Assembly: GCF_000236925.1 (NCBI RefSeq) | Contig: NC_016941.1 | Coordinates: 1,302,001 to 1,366,000, forward strand | Direction of reading: 5' to 3' | DNA: 64,000 nucleotides | Origin: Staphylococcus argenteus | Lineage (GTDB): Bacteria > Bacillota > Bacilli > Staphylococcales > Staphylococcaceae | In this document: positions 16,897-27,203 of the stretch, one piece after another | How the letters are laid out: each line of letters opens with the position of its first letter | Numbering within the stretch: position 1 is the stretch's first letter | Program-made: the position numbers and the translations under genes | The notes under the pieces: model-generated | Database searches by the model: none | Told to the model about the DNA's origin: nothing | The model's input: the letters and a program-made list of their open reading frames with translations, nothing else

Positions 16897-18885
16897 ATGT
16901 TTAATGAAAAAGATCAATTAGCTGTTGATACGTTACGTGCTTTAAGTATCGACACAATCGAAAAAGCAAATTCTGGTCATCCAGGACTACCAATGGGAGC
17001 TGCCCCAATGGCTTATACTTTGTGGACGCGTCACTTAAATTTCAACCCACAATCAAAAGATTACTTTAACAGAGACCGTTTCGTACTATCAGCTGGGCAT
17101 GGTTCAGCATTATTGTATAGTTTGTTACACGTTTCAGGAAGTTTAGAATTAGAAGAATTAAAACAATTTAGACAATGGGGTTCTAAGACACCAGGTCATC
17201 CTGAATACAGACATACTGATGGTGTAGAAGTTACAACTGGTCCACTTGGACAAGGATTTGCTATGTCAGTTGGTTTGGCATTAGCCGAAGATCATTTAGC
17301 TGGTAAATTCAACAAAGATGGATACAATGTTGTAGATCACTACACATATGTATTAGCTTCTGATGGTGATTTAATGGAAGGTATCTCACATGAAGCTGCT
17401 TCATTTGCTGGTCATAATAAACTAAGTAAATTAGTCGTACTATATGATTCAAATGATATTTCACTTGATGGTGAATTGAATAAAGCATTTTCAGAAAATA
17501 CTAAAGAACGTTTTGAAGCATATGGTTGGAACTATCTATTAGTTAAAGATGGCAATGATTTAGAAGAGATTGATCAAGCTATTACTAAAGCTAAATCTCA
17601 AGAAGGTCCGACTATTATTGAAGTTAAAACAACAATTGGCTTTGGTTCTCCAAATAAAGCAGGTACTAATGGTGTTCATGGTGCGCCTTTAGGTGAAGAC
17701 GAAAGAAAATTAACTTTTGAAAATTATGGTTTAGATCCTGAAAAACGTTTCAATGTTTCTGAGGAAGTTTATGAAATTTTCCAAAGTACAATGTTACAAC
17801 GCGCTAATGAAGATGAGTCTAAATGGAATGCATTATTAGAAAAATATGCTGAAGCTTATCCTGAATTAGCAGAAGAATTTAAATTAGCAGTTAGTGGAAA
17901 ACTACCTAATAATTATAAAGATGAATTACCTCGCTTTGAATTAGGACATAGCGGTGCATCTCGTGCTGACTCTGGAGCAATCATTCAAGCTATTAGTAAA
18001 ACTGTCCCTTCATTCTTTGGAGGATCAGCAGACCTTGCTGGTTCTAATAAATCAAATGTAAATAATGCAATTGACTATAGTTCTGAAACACCGGAAGGTA
18101 AAAATGTATGGTTTGGTGTACGTGAATTTGCAATGGGAGCTGCTGTTAATGGTATGGCTGCTCATGGAGGTTTACATCCATATGGAGCAACTTTCTTCGT
18201 ATTTAGTGATTATTTAAAACCGGCATTGCGTTTATCATCAATTATGGGATTAAATGCAACATTTATCTTTACACACGACTCAATTGCAGTTGGTGAAGAT
18301 GGACCTACACATGAACCTATTGAACAATTAGCTGGGTTAAGAGCTATTCCTAATATGAATGTTATCCGTCCTGCAGATGGAAATGAAACTAGAGTAGCTT
18401 GGGAAGTTGCTTTAGAATCAGAATCAACTCCAACTTCATTAGTATTAACACGCCAAAATTTACCAGTGTTAGATGTACCTGAAAATGTAGTTGAAGAAGG
18501 TGTGCGTAAAGGTGCATATACAGTTTATGGCACTGAAGAAACGCCAGAATTCTTATTATTAGCATCTGGTTCGGAAGTTAGCTTAGCAATTGAAGCTGCA
18601 AAAGATCTTGAAAAACAAGGTAAATCTGTACGCGTAGTTTCTATGCCTAACTGGAATGCATTTGAACAACAATCTGATGAATATAAAGAATCAGTTATTC
18701 CATCAAGTGTAACTAAACGTGTTGCTATAGAAATGGCTTCACCACTTGGATGGCATATATATGTAGGTACTGCTGGTAAAGTTATCGCTATTGATGGCTT
18801 TGGTGCAAGTGCGCCTGGCGATTTAGTCGTTGAAAAATATGGATTTACTAAAGAAAATATTTTAAATCAAGTAATGAGCTTATAA
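16897..18885 (+). CDS. tkt: Transketolase
   Basis: A 662-residue thiamine-diphosphate enzyme that moves two-carbon units between sugar phosphates in the non-oxidative pentose phosphate pathway. The N-terminal [17 protein letters not shown], the ThDP/Mg motif [16 protein letters not shown], the pyrimidine-domain [17 protein letters not shown] and the C-terminal [12 protein letters not shown] are all present. The length is standard. The ATG at 16897 follows GAAGGGAAG. The gene is monocistronic between terminators, in the same lexA-ynzC-tkt order as in Bacillus. Confidence 0.97.
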   Translation: MFNEKDQLAVDTLRALSIDTIEKANSGHPGLPMGAAPMAYTLWTRHLNFNPQSKDYFNRDRFVLSAGHGSALLYSLLHVSGSLELEELKQFRQWGSKTPGHPEYRHTDGVEVTTGPLGQGFAMSVGLALAEDHLAGKFNKDGYNVVDHYTYVLASDGDLMEGISHEAASFAGHNKLSKLVVLYDSNDISLDGELNKAFSENTKERFEAYGWNYLLVKDGNDLEEIDQAITKAKSQEGPTIIEVKTTIGFGSPNKAGTNGVHGAPLGEDERKLTFENYGLDPEKRFNVSEEVYEIFQSTMLQRANEDESKWNALLEKYAEAYPELAEEFKLAVSGKLPNNYKDELPRFELGHSGASRADSGAIIQAISKTVPSFFGGSADLAGSNKSNVNNAIDYSSETPEGKNVWFGVREFAMGAAVNGMAAHGGLHPYGATFFVFSDYLKPALRLSSIMGLNATFIFTHDSIAVGEDGPTHEPIEQLAGLRAIPNMNVIRPADGNETRVAWEVALESESTPTSLVLTRQNLPVLDVPENVVEEGVRKGAYTVYGTEETPEFLLLASGSEVSLAIEAAKDLEKQGKSVRVVSMPNWNAFEQQSDEYKESVIPSSVTKRVAIEMASPLGWHIYVGTAGKVIAIDGFGASAPGDLVVEKYGFTKENILNQVMSL

Positions 18886-18911
18886 GAAGCTATTATACAA
18901 TTTAAGTATTT

Positions 18912-18948
18912 AGAAGTCTAAGATACCTAATCTTAGGCTTCTTTAATA
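18912..18948 (+). terminator. tkt terminator
   Basis: AGAAGTCTAAGAT pairs with ATCTTAGGCTTCT (one mismatch) and is followed by TTTAAT. Confidence 0.8.
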
Positions 18949-19046
18949 TTAGTGTTTTCATTACATTGAAGACAATTTTAAGGGATAAAAATACTTGAAC
19001 TTTCTATCAACATTCTTGTTTGACTATGAGATTTTAATTTAATCAT

Positions 19047-19076
19047 AAAAATCACTATTATATCTAAGTGATTTTT
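19047..19076 (+). terminator. Second hairpin downstream of tkt
   Basis: AAAAATCACT (19047-19056) pairs perfectly with AGTGATTTTT (19067-19076) around a 10-nt loop. It may be a backup terminator or a leader structure for the next gene. Nothing else is evident between 18949 and 19181. Confidence 0.5.
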
Positions 19077-19181
19077 GATATTATTTTTAGTATCGATATT
19101 AAAATACTTGAATAAACTAGTTCTTGAAATAATGTGTTGAATTTAGTAAAATTCAGTAGGATAAAGAAAGCGGGTGAAACA

Positions 19182-19424
19182 ATGGCAACTTGGTTAGCAA
19201 TTATTTTAATAATAGGAGCTTTAATTTTAGGTTTAATTGGTGGTTTCTTATTAGCAAGAAAATATATGATGGATTACTTAAAGAAAAACCCACCAATCAA
19301 CGAAGAAATGCTTCGTATGATGATGATGCAAATGGGTCAAAAACCTTCTCAAAAGAAAATTAATCAAATGATGACGATGATGAATAAAAATATGGATCAA
19401 AATATGAAGAGTGCGAAAAAGTAA
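19182..19424 (+). CDS. UPF0154 family membrane protein (YneF-like)
   Basis: An 80-residue protein with one N-terminal transmembrane helix ([20 protein letters not shown]), then [21 protein letters not shown] and a methionine-rich tail ([17 protein letters not shown]). This is the UPF0154/YneF pattern. ATG 19182 follows GGGTGA; the earlier in-frame start lacks a site. In Bacillus yneF lies just downstream of tkt, as here. The role is unknown, though the conserved neighbourhood with tkt and ccdC is striking. Confidence 0.9.
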   Translation: MATWLAIILIIGALILGLIGGFLLARKYMMDYLKKNPPINEEMLRMMMMQMGQKPSQKKINQMMTMMNKNMDQNMKSAKK

Positions 19425-19437
19425 ATTCGCGATTTTT

Positions 19438-19474
19438 AGAGGCTATTACTCAAATTTGAGTATGGCCTCTTTTT
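19438..19474 (+). terminator. Terminator after the UPF0154 gene
   Basis: A long near-palindrome from AGAGGC to GCCTCT with the centre ACTCAAATTTGAGT is followed by five T residues. Confidence 0.88.
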
Positions 19475-19602
19475 GATTACAAATTAGCAATTAAAAATAC
19501 ATTGAATAATATTGAAGTTAACAAAATGACGAAAAGAATGATAAATGCTATAATTCAGTTTATATGATTATCAGAGAGTTTATTTTATAAGAAGGTGTAT
19601 GC

Positions 19603-20070
19603 GTGCTCTACTTAATATTTTCAATAGTTGTAGCTTTATTTATGGGAACTATGGTTATAGTTATCCGTATGAAAGCTCAAAATTATCCGGTAAATGAGAA
19701 AAAAATAATTTTGCCACCGTTCTTTATGTCAACGGGTGCCTTAATGTATGTTGTACCTTATTTTAGACTTACTGGGTCTGAAATGTTAGAAGCTTTTATA
19801 ATTGGCTTGTTGTTTTCTACAGTTTTGATATGGACATCCCGATTTGAAGTTAAAGGTACAGAGATTTATATGAAACGTTCAAAAGCATTTCCGGTCATTT
19901 TAATTTCATTACTTATTATTCGTACTGTGATGAAGATATTTATTAGTAATGAAATTGATCCGGGAGAGTTGGGCGGCATGTTCTTTTTATTAGCATTTTG
20001 TATGATTGTACCTTGGAGATTAGCAATGCTATATAAATATAAAAAATTAAAGAAAACATTAATCAATTAA
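19603..20070 (+). CDS. CcdC-like multi-pass membrane protein
   Basis: A 155-residue protein with about four to five membrane segments, starting at GTG 19603 after GAAGGTG. The pattern MKAQNYPVNEKKIILPPFFMSTGALMYV, then EVKGTEIYMKRSKAF and PWRLAMLYKYKKLKK, closely resembles Bacillus CcdC/YneJ (DUF1453), which is encoded beside the cytochrome c maturation gene ccdA. No ccdA or ccdB neighbour is seen here, and S. aureus lacks typical c-type cytochrome maturation needs, so the function in this organism is unclear. Family assignment is from remembered sequence similarity and synteny with tkt-yneF. Confidence 0.85.
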   Translation: MLYLIFSIVVALFMGTMVIVIRMKAQNYPVNEKKIILPPFFMSTGALMYVVPYFRLTGSEMLEAFIIGLLFSTVLIWTSRFEVKGTEIYMKRSKAFPVILISLLIIRTVMKIFISNEIDPGELGGMFFLLAFCMIVPWRLAMLYKYKKLKKTLIN

Positions 20071-20077
20071 TTACTTT

Positions 20078-20130
20078 TAAAACCACTTGTTTTTGGCTAC
20101 TAAATTAGTCAATAAGTGGTTTTAATTTTA
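20078..20130 (+). terminator. Terminator after the CcdC-like gene
   Basis: TAAAACCACTT (20078-20088) pairs perfectly with AAGTGGTTTTA (20114-20124), then TTTTA. Confidence 0.85.
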
Positions 20131-20166
20131 CTTGAAACAGAATGAAGAATATATTAAAATAAAAAG

Positions 20167-20180
20167 CGAACAAATGTTCT
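20167..20180 (+). promoter_or_regulatory. LexA box upstream of sbcD
   Basis: CGAACAAATGTTCT differs from the ideal SOS palindrome CGAACAAATGTTCG only in the last base. It lies 15 bp before the sbcD start, next to its GGAGG. Confidence 0.92.
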
Positions 20181-20194
20181 ATGCGGAGGCAATA

Positions 20195-21316
20195 ATGAAA
20201 ATTATACATACAGCAGATTGGCATTTAGGAAAAATATTAAACGGCAAACAATTGTTAGAGGACCAAGCATATATTTTGGATAAGTTCGTTGAACAAATGA
20301 TCATAGAAAAACCAGATGTCATTGTTATAGCTGGAGATTTATATGACACGACTTATCCGAGTAAAGATGCAATTATGTTATTAGAACGAACAATAGGTAA
20401 ACTTAATTTAGAGTTAAATATTCCAATTATTATAATCAGTGGGAATCATGATGGTAAAGAAAGATTGAATTACGGCGCAAGTTGGTTTGAACATAGTCAA
20501 CTATACATAAGAACAGATTTTACAACGATTAAGTCACCGATAACTATTAATGAAGTAAATTTCTATACATTGCCATATGCTACTGTTAGCGAAATGAAGC
20601 ATTATTTTGAAGATGAAAGCATTGAAAATCATCAACAAGGTATTTCTAGATGCATTGATGAAATTCAACATTTACTTGATCCGAAAGCAATTAATATACT
20701 AATTGGTCATTTGACTGTACAAGGTGGTAAAACATCTGATTCAGAGAGACCGCTCACAATCGGTACGGTAGAGTCCGTTCAAAAAAATGTATTTAATGTA
20801 TTTGATCATATAATGCTTGGGCATTTACACCACCCATTTAGTATTAATGATAAAAAGATTAAATATAGTGGTTCATTATTACAGTATTCGTTTTCTGAAG
20901 TAGGTCAATCTAAAGGGTATAGACGCATTATAATCGATGGTGATGATATCAGTGATAAATTTATACCAATAGAACCTCTTAGACAATTAGAAATTATTAC
21001 AGGTGAATACAGTGAAGTTATAAATGAAAAGATTGCTGTAAATAATAAAGAGAATTATTTTCATTTTAAACTTACAAATATGTCTCATATAACAGATCCT
21101 ATGATGCATTTAAAGCAGGTTTATCCCAATACTTTAGCGCTGACAAATGAAACTTTTAATTATAATGAAGAGAAAAATGTTATTGATATTAGCAGAAAAG
21201 ATGATATGACTATAATTGAACAATTTTATAATTATATTACAGATACAGGTTTGTCAGAAGTTCAATCAAAAAAGATTAAAAATATTTTAGAAGATAAATT
21301 GAGCAAGGAGGATTAA
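20195..21316 (+). CDS. sbcD: Exonuclease subunit SbcD
   Basis: A 373-residue Mre11-type metallophosphoesterase that forms the nuclease half of the SbcCD complex, cutting hairpins and blocked DNA ends. Phosphoesterase motifs are visible in order: HTADWHLGK (D8, H10), [24 protein letters not shown] and [11 protein letters not shown] chose ATG 20195, preceded by GGAGG; a longer in-frame start would place the LexA box inside the gene. sbcC starts 3 nt after the stop. The LexA site marks the operon as SOS-inducible. Confidence 0.96.
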   Translation: MKIIHTADWHLGKILNGKQLLEDQAYILDKFVEQMIIEKPDVIVIAGDLYDTTYPSKDAIMLLERTIGKLNLELNIPIIIISGNHDGKERLNYGASWFEHSQLYIRTDFTTIKSPITINEVNFYTLPYATVSEMKHYFEDESIENHQQGISRCIDEIQHLLDPKAINILIGHLTVQGGKTSDSERPLTIGTVESVQKNVFNVFDHIMLGHLHHPFSINDKKIKYSGSLLQYSFSEVGQSKGYRRIIIDGDDISDKFIPIEPLRQLEIITGEYSEVINEKIAVNNKENYFHFKLTNMSHITDPMMHLKQVYPNTLALTNETFNYNEEKNVIDISRKDDMTIIEQFYNYITDTGLSEVQSKKIKNILEDKLSKED

Positions 21317-21319
21317 TGA

Positions 21320-24300
21320 ATGAAGCCATTACATTTAACTTTAAAAAACTTCGGGCCATTTTTAAAAGAAGAAATTGATTTTTCTAAAATTGATAATAAT
21401 GAATTGTTTTTGATAAGTGGTAAGACAGGGTCTGGTAAGACAATGATATTCGATGCAATGACTTATGCACTTTTTGGGCAAGCATCAACTAAACAAAGAG
21501 AAGAAAATGATTTGAGAAGTCATTTTGCCGATGGAAAAGAACCTATGTCTGTAACATTTCAATTTGAACTAAATCATCTTGTTTATAAATTACATAGACA
21601 AGGCCCATATATAAAAGAAGGGAATACTACTAAAACTAATGCTAAATTTGATGTATTTGAATTGGTAGATGATAAATTTGAAATTAGAGAAAGTAAGGTG
21701 CAAGCAGGTAATCAATTTATTATTGATTTAGTAGGGGTTAATGCAGAGCAATTTCGTCAACTATTTATCTTACCTCAAGGCGAATTTAAAAAGTTTTTAA
21801 TATCAAAAAGTAGTGATAAGCAAGGGATATTACGTACACTGTTTGACAGTAATAAATTTGAAGAAGTAAGAGAAATATTAAAAGAAGAAGTGAAAAAAGA
21901 AAAAGCGCAGATTGAAAATAGGTATCAGCAAATTGATTTATTATGGCAAGAAATTGAAACATTTAATAATGAAGAGATTAAAAGTCTAATGAATATATCA
22001 AGTCAACAAACTGACAAGGTACTAGAAAATATCCCCTTATTAGAAACGAACTTTAACCAACAGTTAAAAAATGTGTACGAGGAAAAAGAAGTAGCTACTA
22101 AAAAGTTTGAAAATATAGAAAAGAAAAACCAGGAAAATAAGCTGTTACAAGAGAATATTAGACAATTAGACTCGTATAAAAATAGTTTTGTTCAATTAAA
22201 GGAAAATCAACCTGAAATTGATCGAATAGAAGAAAAACTTAAGTTACTTCAAGAGATTACAAGTCTATTGAATTTTATTGATGCTAAAAAGCACATTGAA
22301 GCTAAAATGATAAAAGTAAACGATGCGATCAAGGAAACTAAAAATAAAATTTCAGAAGTTGATATTAATAGACAAAGTATTGATAAAGAGTATGAGGTAT
22401 TAAAAGAGAAAGAGCATACTATTGATAAGAAAATTGCATTTATTGATAAAACTAAGCCTATAAAAAATAATATTACTAAGTATCGAGAAAGTTTTAACAA
22501 AGTTGATGGATTAACAATAGAGAATAAACAATTAAAAAAAGAATTAAGTAATTTAAACAAATCATTAGAAGAAATTGAAATTGCTATTAGTAAAAATGAT
22601 AGTAATTACGAGCATATTGTAGTTCTAAATCATGAAATGAATCAGATTAATGACGACATAAACACAATAAAGGAAAATGAAAATGCTAAGTCAGAGTTAA
22701 TTAGATTAATGGGTAGCAAACAAGAACTGGAAAAGAGCATTAATAATGAAAAAACAGTTCTAAGTGATTTAGAAATGAAACTTGAGCATTTTGATAAGTC
22801 TAAATTAGATTTAAATGATAAAGCAAGCTTTATTCGTGAAATTAAGTCTGCGGTAAAAATTGGAGACCAATGCCCTATATGCGGTAATGAAATTCATGAT
22901 TTAGGAGAACACATAGATTTTGAAAGTATAGCTAAACGTAAGGCTGATATAAAAGAAATAGAAACAAAAATAACATCTATTAAATCAAGTATTGCTGTAA
23001 AACATTCTGATATGAATCATATTAATGAAAAGATATCAAATATTAATGTAAACGAACATCTTGATATTTCTGTAGAAGTATTAAATGAACGATTAACAGA
23101 AAAAGAAGTGGAATTAAATAAACAAATTGCTACTAATAAACATGTAGAAGAATTGAAATCTGATAAAGAAAAGTTAACAGCTAAACTTCATCAAAGTCAA
23201 TTATTATTTAATAGAAATGAATCAGAACTTAAATTGAGTCAACAGCTTATAATTGAATTTGAAACACTCTCAGAGTATCGTGATATTTCTGGCTTTGAAG
23301 CGGACTATAATAAGAGTGTACAAGAAGTAAATAATCATCAGGAACTGTCAAAACAAATTGAAAATAAGTTAACACAGCTGACACAACAGCGTTTAATTGA
23401 AGAAAATAATTTAAATCATTATAAGCAACAATCTACAACATATAATAATGAATTGAAAGAAAATGAACAGGCTATTGAAAATGAAATGACAAAGTTGAAT
23501 TTATCACAAGACAGTGATGTTGAAGAAATCATGACGTGGAGAGATGACAAAGTAAGGTTAAAGAAAGTAGTAGATGAATATAAAAAACAATACAACGAAT
23601 TGGAATTAGAGATAAATAGATTAGAGTCATTAGTTAAAGGTAAAGTAGTCATAAATCCAGTTGAATTAGAAAAAGACTATCAACAAAGTAAAGAAAATTT
23701 GAATGCATTGATAGATAAATATTCAGCAGTTCATTACCAATGTGAAAGTAATGTGAAAAAACTAAAATCAATTGAATCGCACATTAATTATTTAAATCAA
23801 GAATTGAAGGATCAGCAACAAATTTTTCAACTATCTGAGATTGTTAGCGGTAAAAATAATAAAAACCTCACATTAGAAAATTTTGTCTTAATATATTATT
23901 TAGATAAAATTATTGCGCAGGCCAATTTAAGATTAGCGACAATGACAGACAATCGGTATCAGTTGATAAGACGTGAAGCGGTTTCGCAAGGGCTTAGTGG
24001 CTTAGAGATTGATGTGTTTGATTTACATTCAAATAAAGCTAGACACATTAGTTCTTTATCAGGTGGGGAAACATTCCAATCTTCATTAGCATTGGCACTT
24101 GGGATGAGCGAAATCGTACAGCAACAGTCAGGTGGCATTTCGTTAGAATCTATTTTTATTGATGAAGGTTTTGGTACATTAGATCAGGAAACATTAGAAA
24201 CTGCATTAGATACACTGTTGAATCTTAAATCAACTGGTAGAATGGTTGGTATCATTTCACATGTAACTGAATTGAAAAATAGAATACCCTTAGTTTTAGA

Positions 24301-24349
24301 AGTTAAATCAAATCAATATCAGAGTTCAACAATTTTTAGAAGAAATTAA
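21320..24349 (+). CDS. sbcC: Exonuclease subunit SbcC (Rad50-like ATPase)
   Basis: A 1009-residue SMC-like protein that drives the SbcD nuclease. The Walker A loop is G34KTGSGKT41. The long coiled coil (about 180-830) is broken by the zinc hook CPICG (C518, C521). The C-terminal head shows the ABC signature LSGGET (from L913) and Walker [13 protein letters not shown]. The ATG at 21320 follows AAGGAGG at the end of sbcD, so the pair is translationally coupled. The size is normal for Firmicute SbcC. Confidence 0.96.
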   Translation: MKPLHLTLKNFGPFLKEEIDFSKIDNNELFLISGKTGSGKTMIFDAMTYALFGQASTKQREENDLRSHFADGKEPMSVTFQFELNHLVYKLHRQGPYIKEGNTTKTNAKFDVFELVDDKFEIRESKVQAGNQFIIDLVGVNAEQFRQLFILPQGEFKKFLISKSSDKQGILRTLFDSNKFEEVREILKEEVKKEKAQIENRYQQIDLLWQEIETFNNEEIKSLMNISSQQTDKVLENIPLLETNFNQQLKNVYEEKEVATKKFENIEKKNQENKLLQENIRQLDSYKNSFVQLKENQPEIDRIEEKLKLLQEITSLLNFIDAKKHIEAKMIKVNDAIKETKNKISEVDINRQSIDKEYEVLKEKEHTIDKKIAFIDKTKPIKNNITKYRESFNKVDGLTIENKQLKKELSNLNKSLEEIEIAISKNDSNYEHIVVLNHEMNQINDDINTIKENENAKSELIRLMGSKQELEKSINNEKTVLSDLEMKLEHFDKSKLDLNDKASFIREIKSAVKIGDQCPICGNEIHDLGEHIDFESIAKRKADIKEIETKITSIKSSIAVKHSDMNHINEKISNINVNEHLDISVEVLNERLTEKEVELNKQIATNKHVEELKSDKEKLTAKLHQSQLLFNRNESELKLSQQLIIEFETLSEYRDISGFEADYNKSVQEVNNHQELSKQIENKLTQLTQQRLIEENNLNHYKQQSTTYNNELKENEQAIENEMTKLNLSQDSDVEEIMTWRDDKVRLKKVVDEYKKQYNELELEINRLESLVKGKVVINPVELEKDYQQSKENLNALIDKYSAVHYQCESNVKKLKSIESHINYLNQELKDQQQIFQLSEIVSGKNNKNLTLENFVLIYYLDKIIAQANLRLATMTDNRYQLIRREAVSQGLSGLEIDVFDLHSNKARHISSLSGGETFQSSLALALGMSEIVQQQSGGISLESIFIDEGFGTLDQETLETALDTLLNLKSTGRMVGIISHVTELKNRIPLVLEVKSNQYQSSTIFRRN

Positions 24350-24354
24350 AACAT

Positions 24355-24411
24355 AAAAAATAGAGATGTTTCAATGGATTAAAAAAATCATTGAACATCC
24401 CTATTTTTTAA
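24355..24411. terminator. Bidirectional terminator between sbcC and mscL
   Basis: AAAAAATAG and GATGTTTCAATG on the left pair with CATTGAACATC and CTATTTTTT on the right. A/T runs on both sides suit both convergent genes. Confidence 0.88.
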
Positions 24412-24413
24412 AA

Positions 24414-24884
<471 letters not shown>

Positions 24885-24978
24885 CTATAAAGGTGCGTGA
24901 GTAAAAAATAAAATGTTTTGATAAATTTTTTATTTTACTACATAAAACTAAATATAGAATTGAAGGGAGTAATTAATT

Positions 24979-26625
24979 ATGAATTCTTCTTCACCAGAGA
25001 ATCCAAATGGCAAGAAGTATTCACCGGTGTTCATCTATAGTGCGATTGTTGTTGCTATAGTCGTATTACTTGGTGCATTTTTACCTGAACAATTCAACTA
25101 TGTGACCAATAATATTAAAATATGGATTACAGAAAAATTAGGTTGGTATTATTTAATTCTTACAACGATTATTGTCTTCTTCTGTATTTTCCTTATTTTT
25201 AGTCCGATTGGTAAACTGAAATTAGGTAAGCCAAATGACAAACCAGAATTTAATACAATTTCTTGGTTTGCAATGCTATTTAGTGCTGGCATGGGTATTG
25301 GATTAGTATTCTACGGGGCTGCTGAACCGATGGCACATTTTGCTGCGCCGCCAACAGCTGATCCAAAGACTACGGAAGCTTATACTGAAGCACTTCGATC
25401 AACATTTTTCCATTGGGGATTCCACGCTTGGGCTGTCTATGGTGTTGTTGCATTAGCGTTAGCCTATGCACAATTTCGTAAAGGTGAGCCTGGCTTGTTA
25501 TCAAGAACATTGCGTCCAATTTTAGGTGATAAAGTTGAAGGGCCAATTGGAATTTTAATTGATGTATTATCTGTTTTTGCCACTATCGTTGGGGTAGCTG
25601 TTTCTCTAGGTATGGGTGCACTACAAATTAATGGTGGTTTACATTATTTATTCAACGTTCCAAATAACACATTTGTACAAGCGATTATTATTATTGTAGT
25701 TACAATTTTATTTATCGCAAGTGCATGGTCAGGTCTAAGTAAAGGAATTCAATATTTAAGTAACTTAAATATTGGGCTAGGTACTATTTTGATGATAGCT
25801 GCATTAATAGTTGGACCGACTGTACTTATACTCAACATGTTAACTAGTTCAACAGGTAGTTTATTGAATACATTTTTATTTAATAGTTTTGATACTGCAG
25901 CTTTAAATCCTCAAAAACGTGAGTGGATGTCTTCATGGACACTTTACTATTGGGGTTGGTGGTTAAGCTGGAGCCCATTTGTTGGTGTGTTTATTGCTCG
26001 TGTTTCAAAAGGGCGTTCAATTAGAGAGTTCATTTCTGGCGTTTTATTAGTACCTGCCATCGTAAGTTTTATATGGTTTAGTGTTTTTGGTGTGCTAGGC
26101 ATCGAAACTGGTAAAAAACATAAAGAAATATTCGATATGACACCTGAGACACAACTATTTGGCGTATTTAATCATGTTCCATTTGGTATTGTATTATCAC
26201 TTATTGCTTTATTATTGATTGCTTCATTCTTTATTACGTCTGCAGATTCAGCTACATTCGTATTAGGAATGCAAACGACATTTGGGTCATTAAATCCTTC
26301 AAGTATGGTTAAAGTTGTATGGGGAATTTCACAAGCTTTAATTGCATTTGTACTTTTATTAGCTGGTGGCGGTAATGGTGCAGAAGCTTTAAATGCAATT
26401 CAAAGTGCTGCGATTATAAGTGCGTTCCCATTCTCCTTTGTAGTCATATTAATGATGATTAGCTTCTATAAAGACGCTAACCAAGAACGTAAATTCTTAG
26501 GTTTAACATTGACACCAAATAAACATCGATTACAAGAATATATTAAGAGTCAACAAGAAGATTATGAGTCAGATATTCTTGAAAAGCGCCAATCTCGTAG
26601 GAATTTAGAGAAAAAAGATAACTAA
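24979..26625 (+). CDS. opuD2: BCCT-family glycine betaine transporter
   Basis: A 548-residue, 12-helix betaine/choline/carnitine transporter. The motifs FSAGMGIGLVFYGAAEPM and WTLYYWGWWLSWSPFVG followed by IARVSKGR are BCCT signatures, with the aromatic-rich substrate box visible. It probably couples glycine betaine uptake to sodium for osmoprotection. The basic C-terminal tail (KRQSRRNLEKK) is typical of OpuD/BetP osmosensing tails. The ATG follows GAAGGGAG. The symbol follows S. aureus use; substrate specificity is not provable from sequence. Confidence 0.9.
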   Translation: MNSSSPENPNGKKYSPVFIYSAIVVAIVVLLGAFLPEQFNYVTNNIKIWITEKLGWYYLILTTIIVFFCIFLIFSPIGKLKLGKPNDKPEFNTISWFAMLFSAGMGIGLVFYGAAEPMAHFAAPPTADPKTTEAYTEALRSTFFHWGFHAWAVYGVVALALAYAQFRKGEPGLLSRTLRPILGDKVEGPIGILIDVLSVFATIVGVAVSLGMGALQINGGLHYLFNVPNNTFVQAIIIIVVTILFIASAWSGLSKGIQYLSNLNIGLGTILMIAALIVGPTVLILNMLTSSTGSLLNTFLFNSFDTAALNPQKREWMSSWTLYYWGWWLSWSPFVGVFIARVSKGRSIREFISGVLLVPAIVSFIWFSVFGVLGIETGKKHKEIFDMTPETQLFGVFNHVPFGIVLSLIALLLIASFFITSADSATFVLGMQTTFGSLNPSSMVKVVWGISQALIAFVLLLAGGGNGAEALNAIQSAAIISAFPFSFVVILMMISFYKDANQERKFLGLTLTPNKHRLQEYIKSQQEDYESDILEKRQSRRNLEKKDN

Positions 26626-26728
26626 ATTTTCTGCACGACGATTAGACTGGGTGTTTTCTATAATGGAAAGTAATCTAACTAGTAATTTTATTGTTAATGA
26701 GTTAAATTAATCAAAGACACTTAATTAA

Positions 26729-26772
26729 ATCCGAAGTTTCGTAATATACAAAAACGAAGCTTCGGATTTTTT
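26729..26772 (+). terminator. opuD2 terminator
   Basis: ATCCGAAGTTTCG pairs with CGAAGCTTCGGAT (one mismatch), followed by six T residues. Confidence 0.9.
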
Positions 26773-27007
26773 GTTTTTATTTTTTTAAAAGGTACTGCAT
26801 ATCATGAATGCTATTTAGAATTTGTTTTTTAAATAAAATTTAGCTGATTTTAAATCATAAAACAAACTATGTGAATTTTAATTTTTGTACAAAAATATTT
26901 TGATTAAATGATGAACATAATATTTAATATTTGGGTTAAGTTCCGAAAAAACAAAAATAGTAGAAAGTGTATTCTTGCTATTCCAATTAGAAAAACAATT
27001 GCGAGAT
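26773..27007. other. Upstream region of acnA
   Basis: Very AT-rich spacer with no credible reading frame or strong hairpin. The acnA control elements are expected from here to 27203; a Fur-like site lies at 27008, and TTTAAGCGTTTTCTAA near 27103 resembles a CcpA cre with two mismatches. Confidence 0.35.
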
Positions 27008-27022
27008 TGATAATTATTCTCA
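27008..27022 (+). promoter_or_regulatory. Fur-box-like palindrome upstream of aconitase
   Basis: TGATAATTATTCTCA matches 13 of the 14 defined positions of the 7-1-7 Fur consensus TGATAATnATTATCA. It lies about 180 bp upstream of acnA, which encodes an iron-sulfur enzyme. Fur binding is inference. Confidence 0.45.
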
Positions 27023-27203
27023 ATTAATAAAAAATACTTATTACACTATGTACATATGATAAGTTTTTCTTATGGATACTGATTAAAAAGTCGAAATGTA
27101 ATTTAAGCGTTTTCTAAGCGTCATGAGTTGTTTATCAATTAATATAATAATACAATTTAATTAAGGCATATAAATATAAAAATGTATCAAGGGGGATCAT
27201 TAA

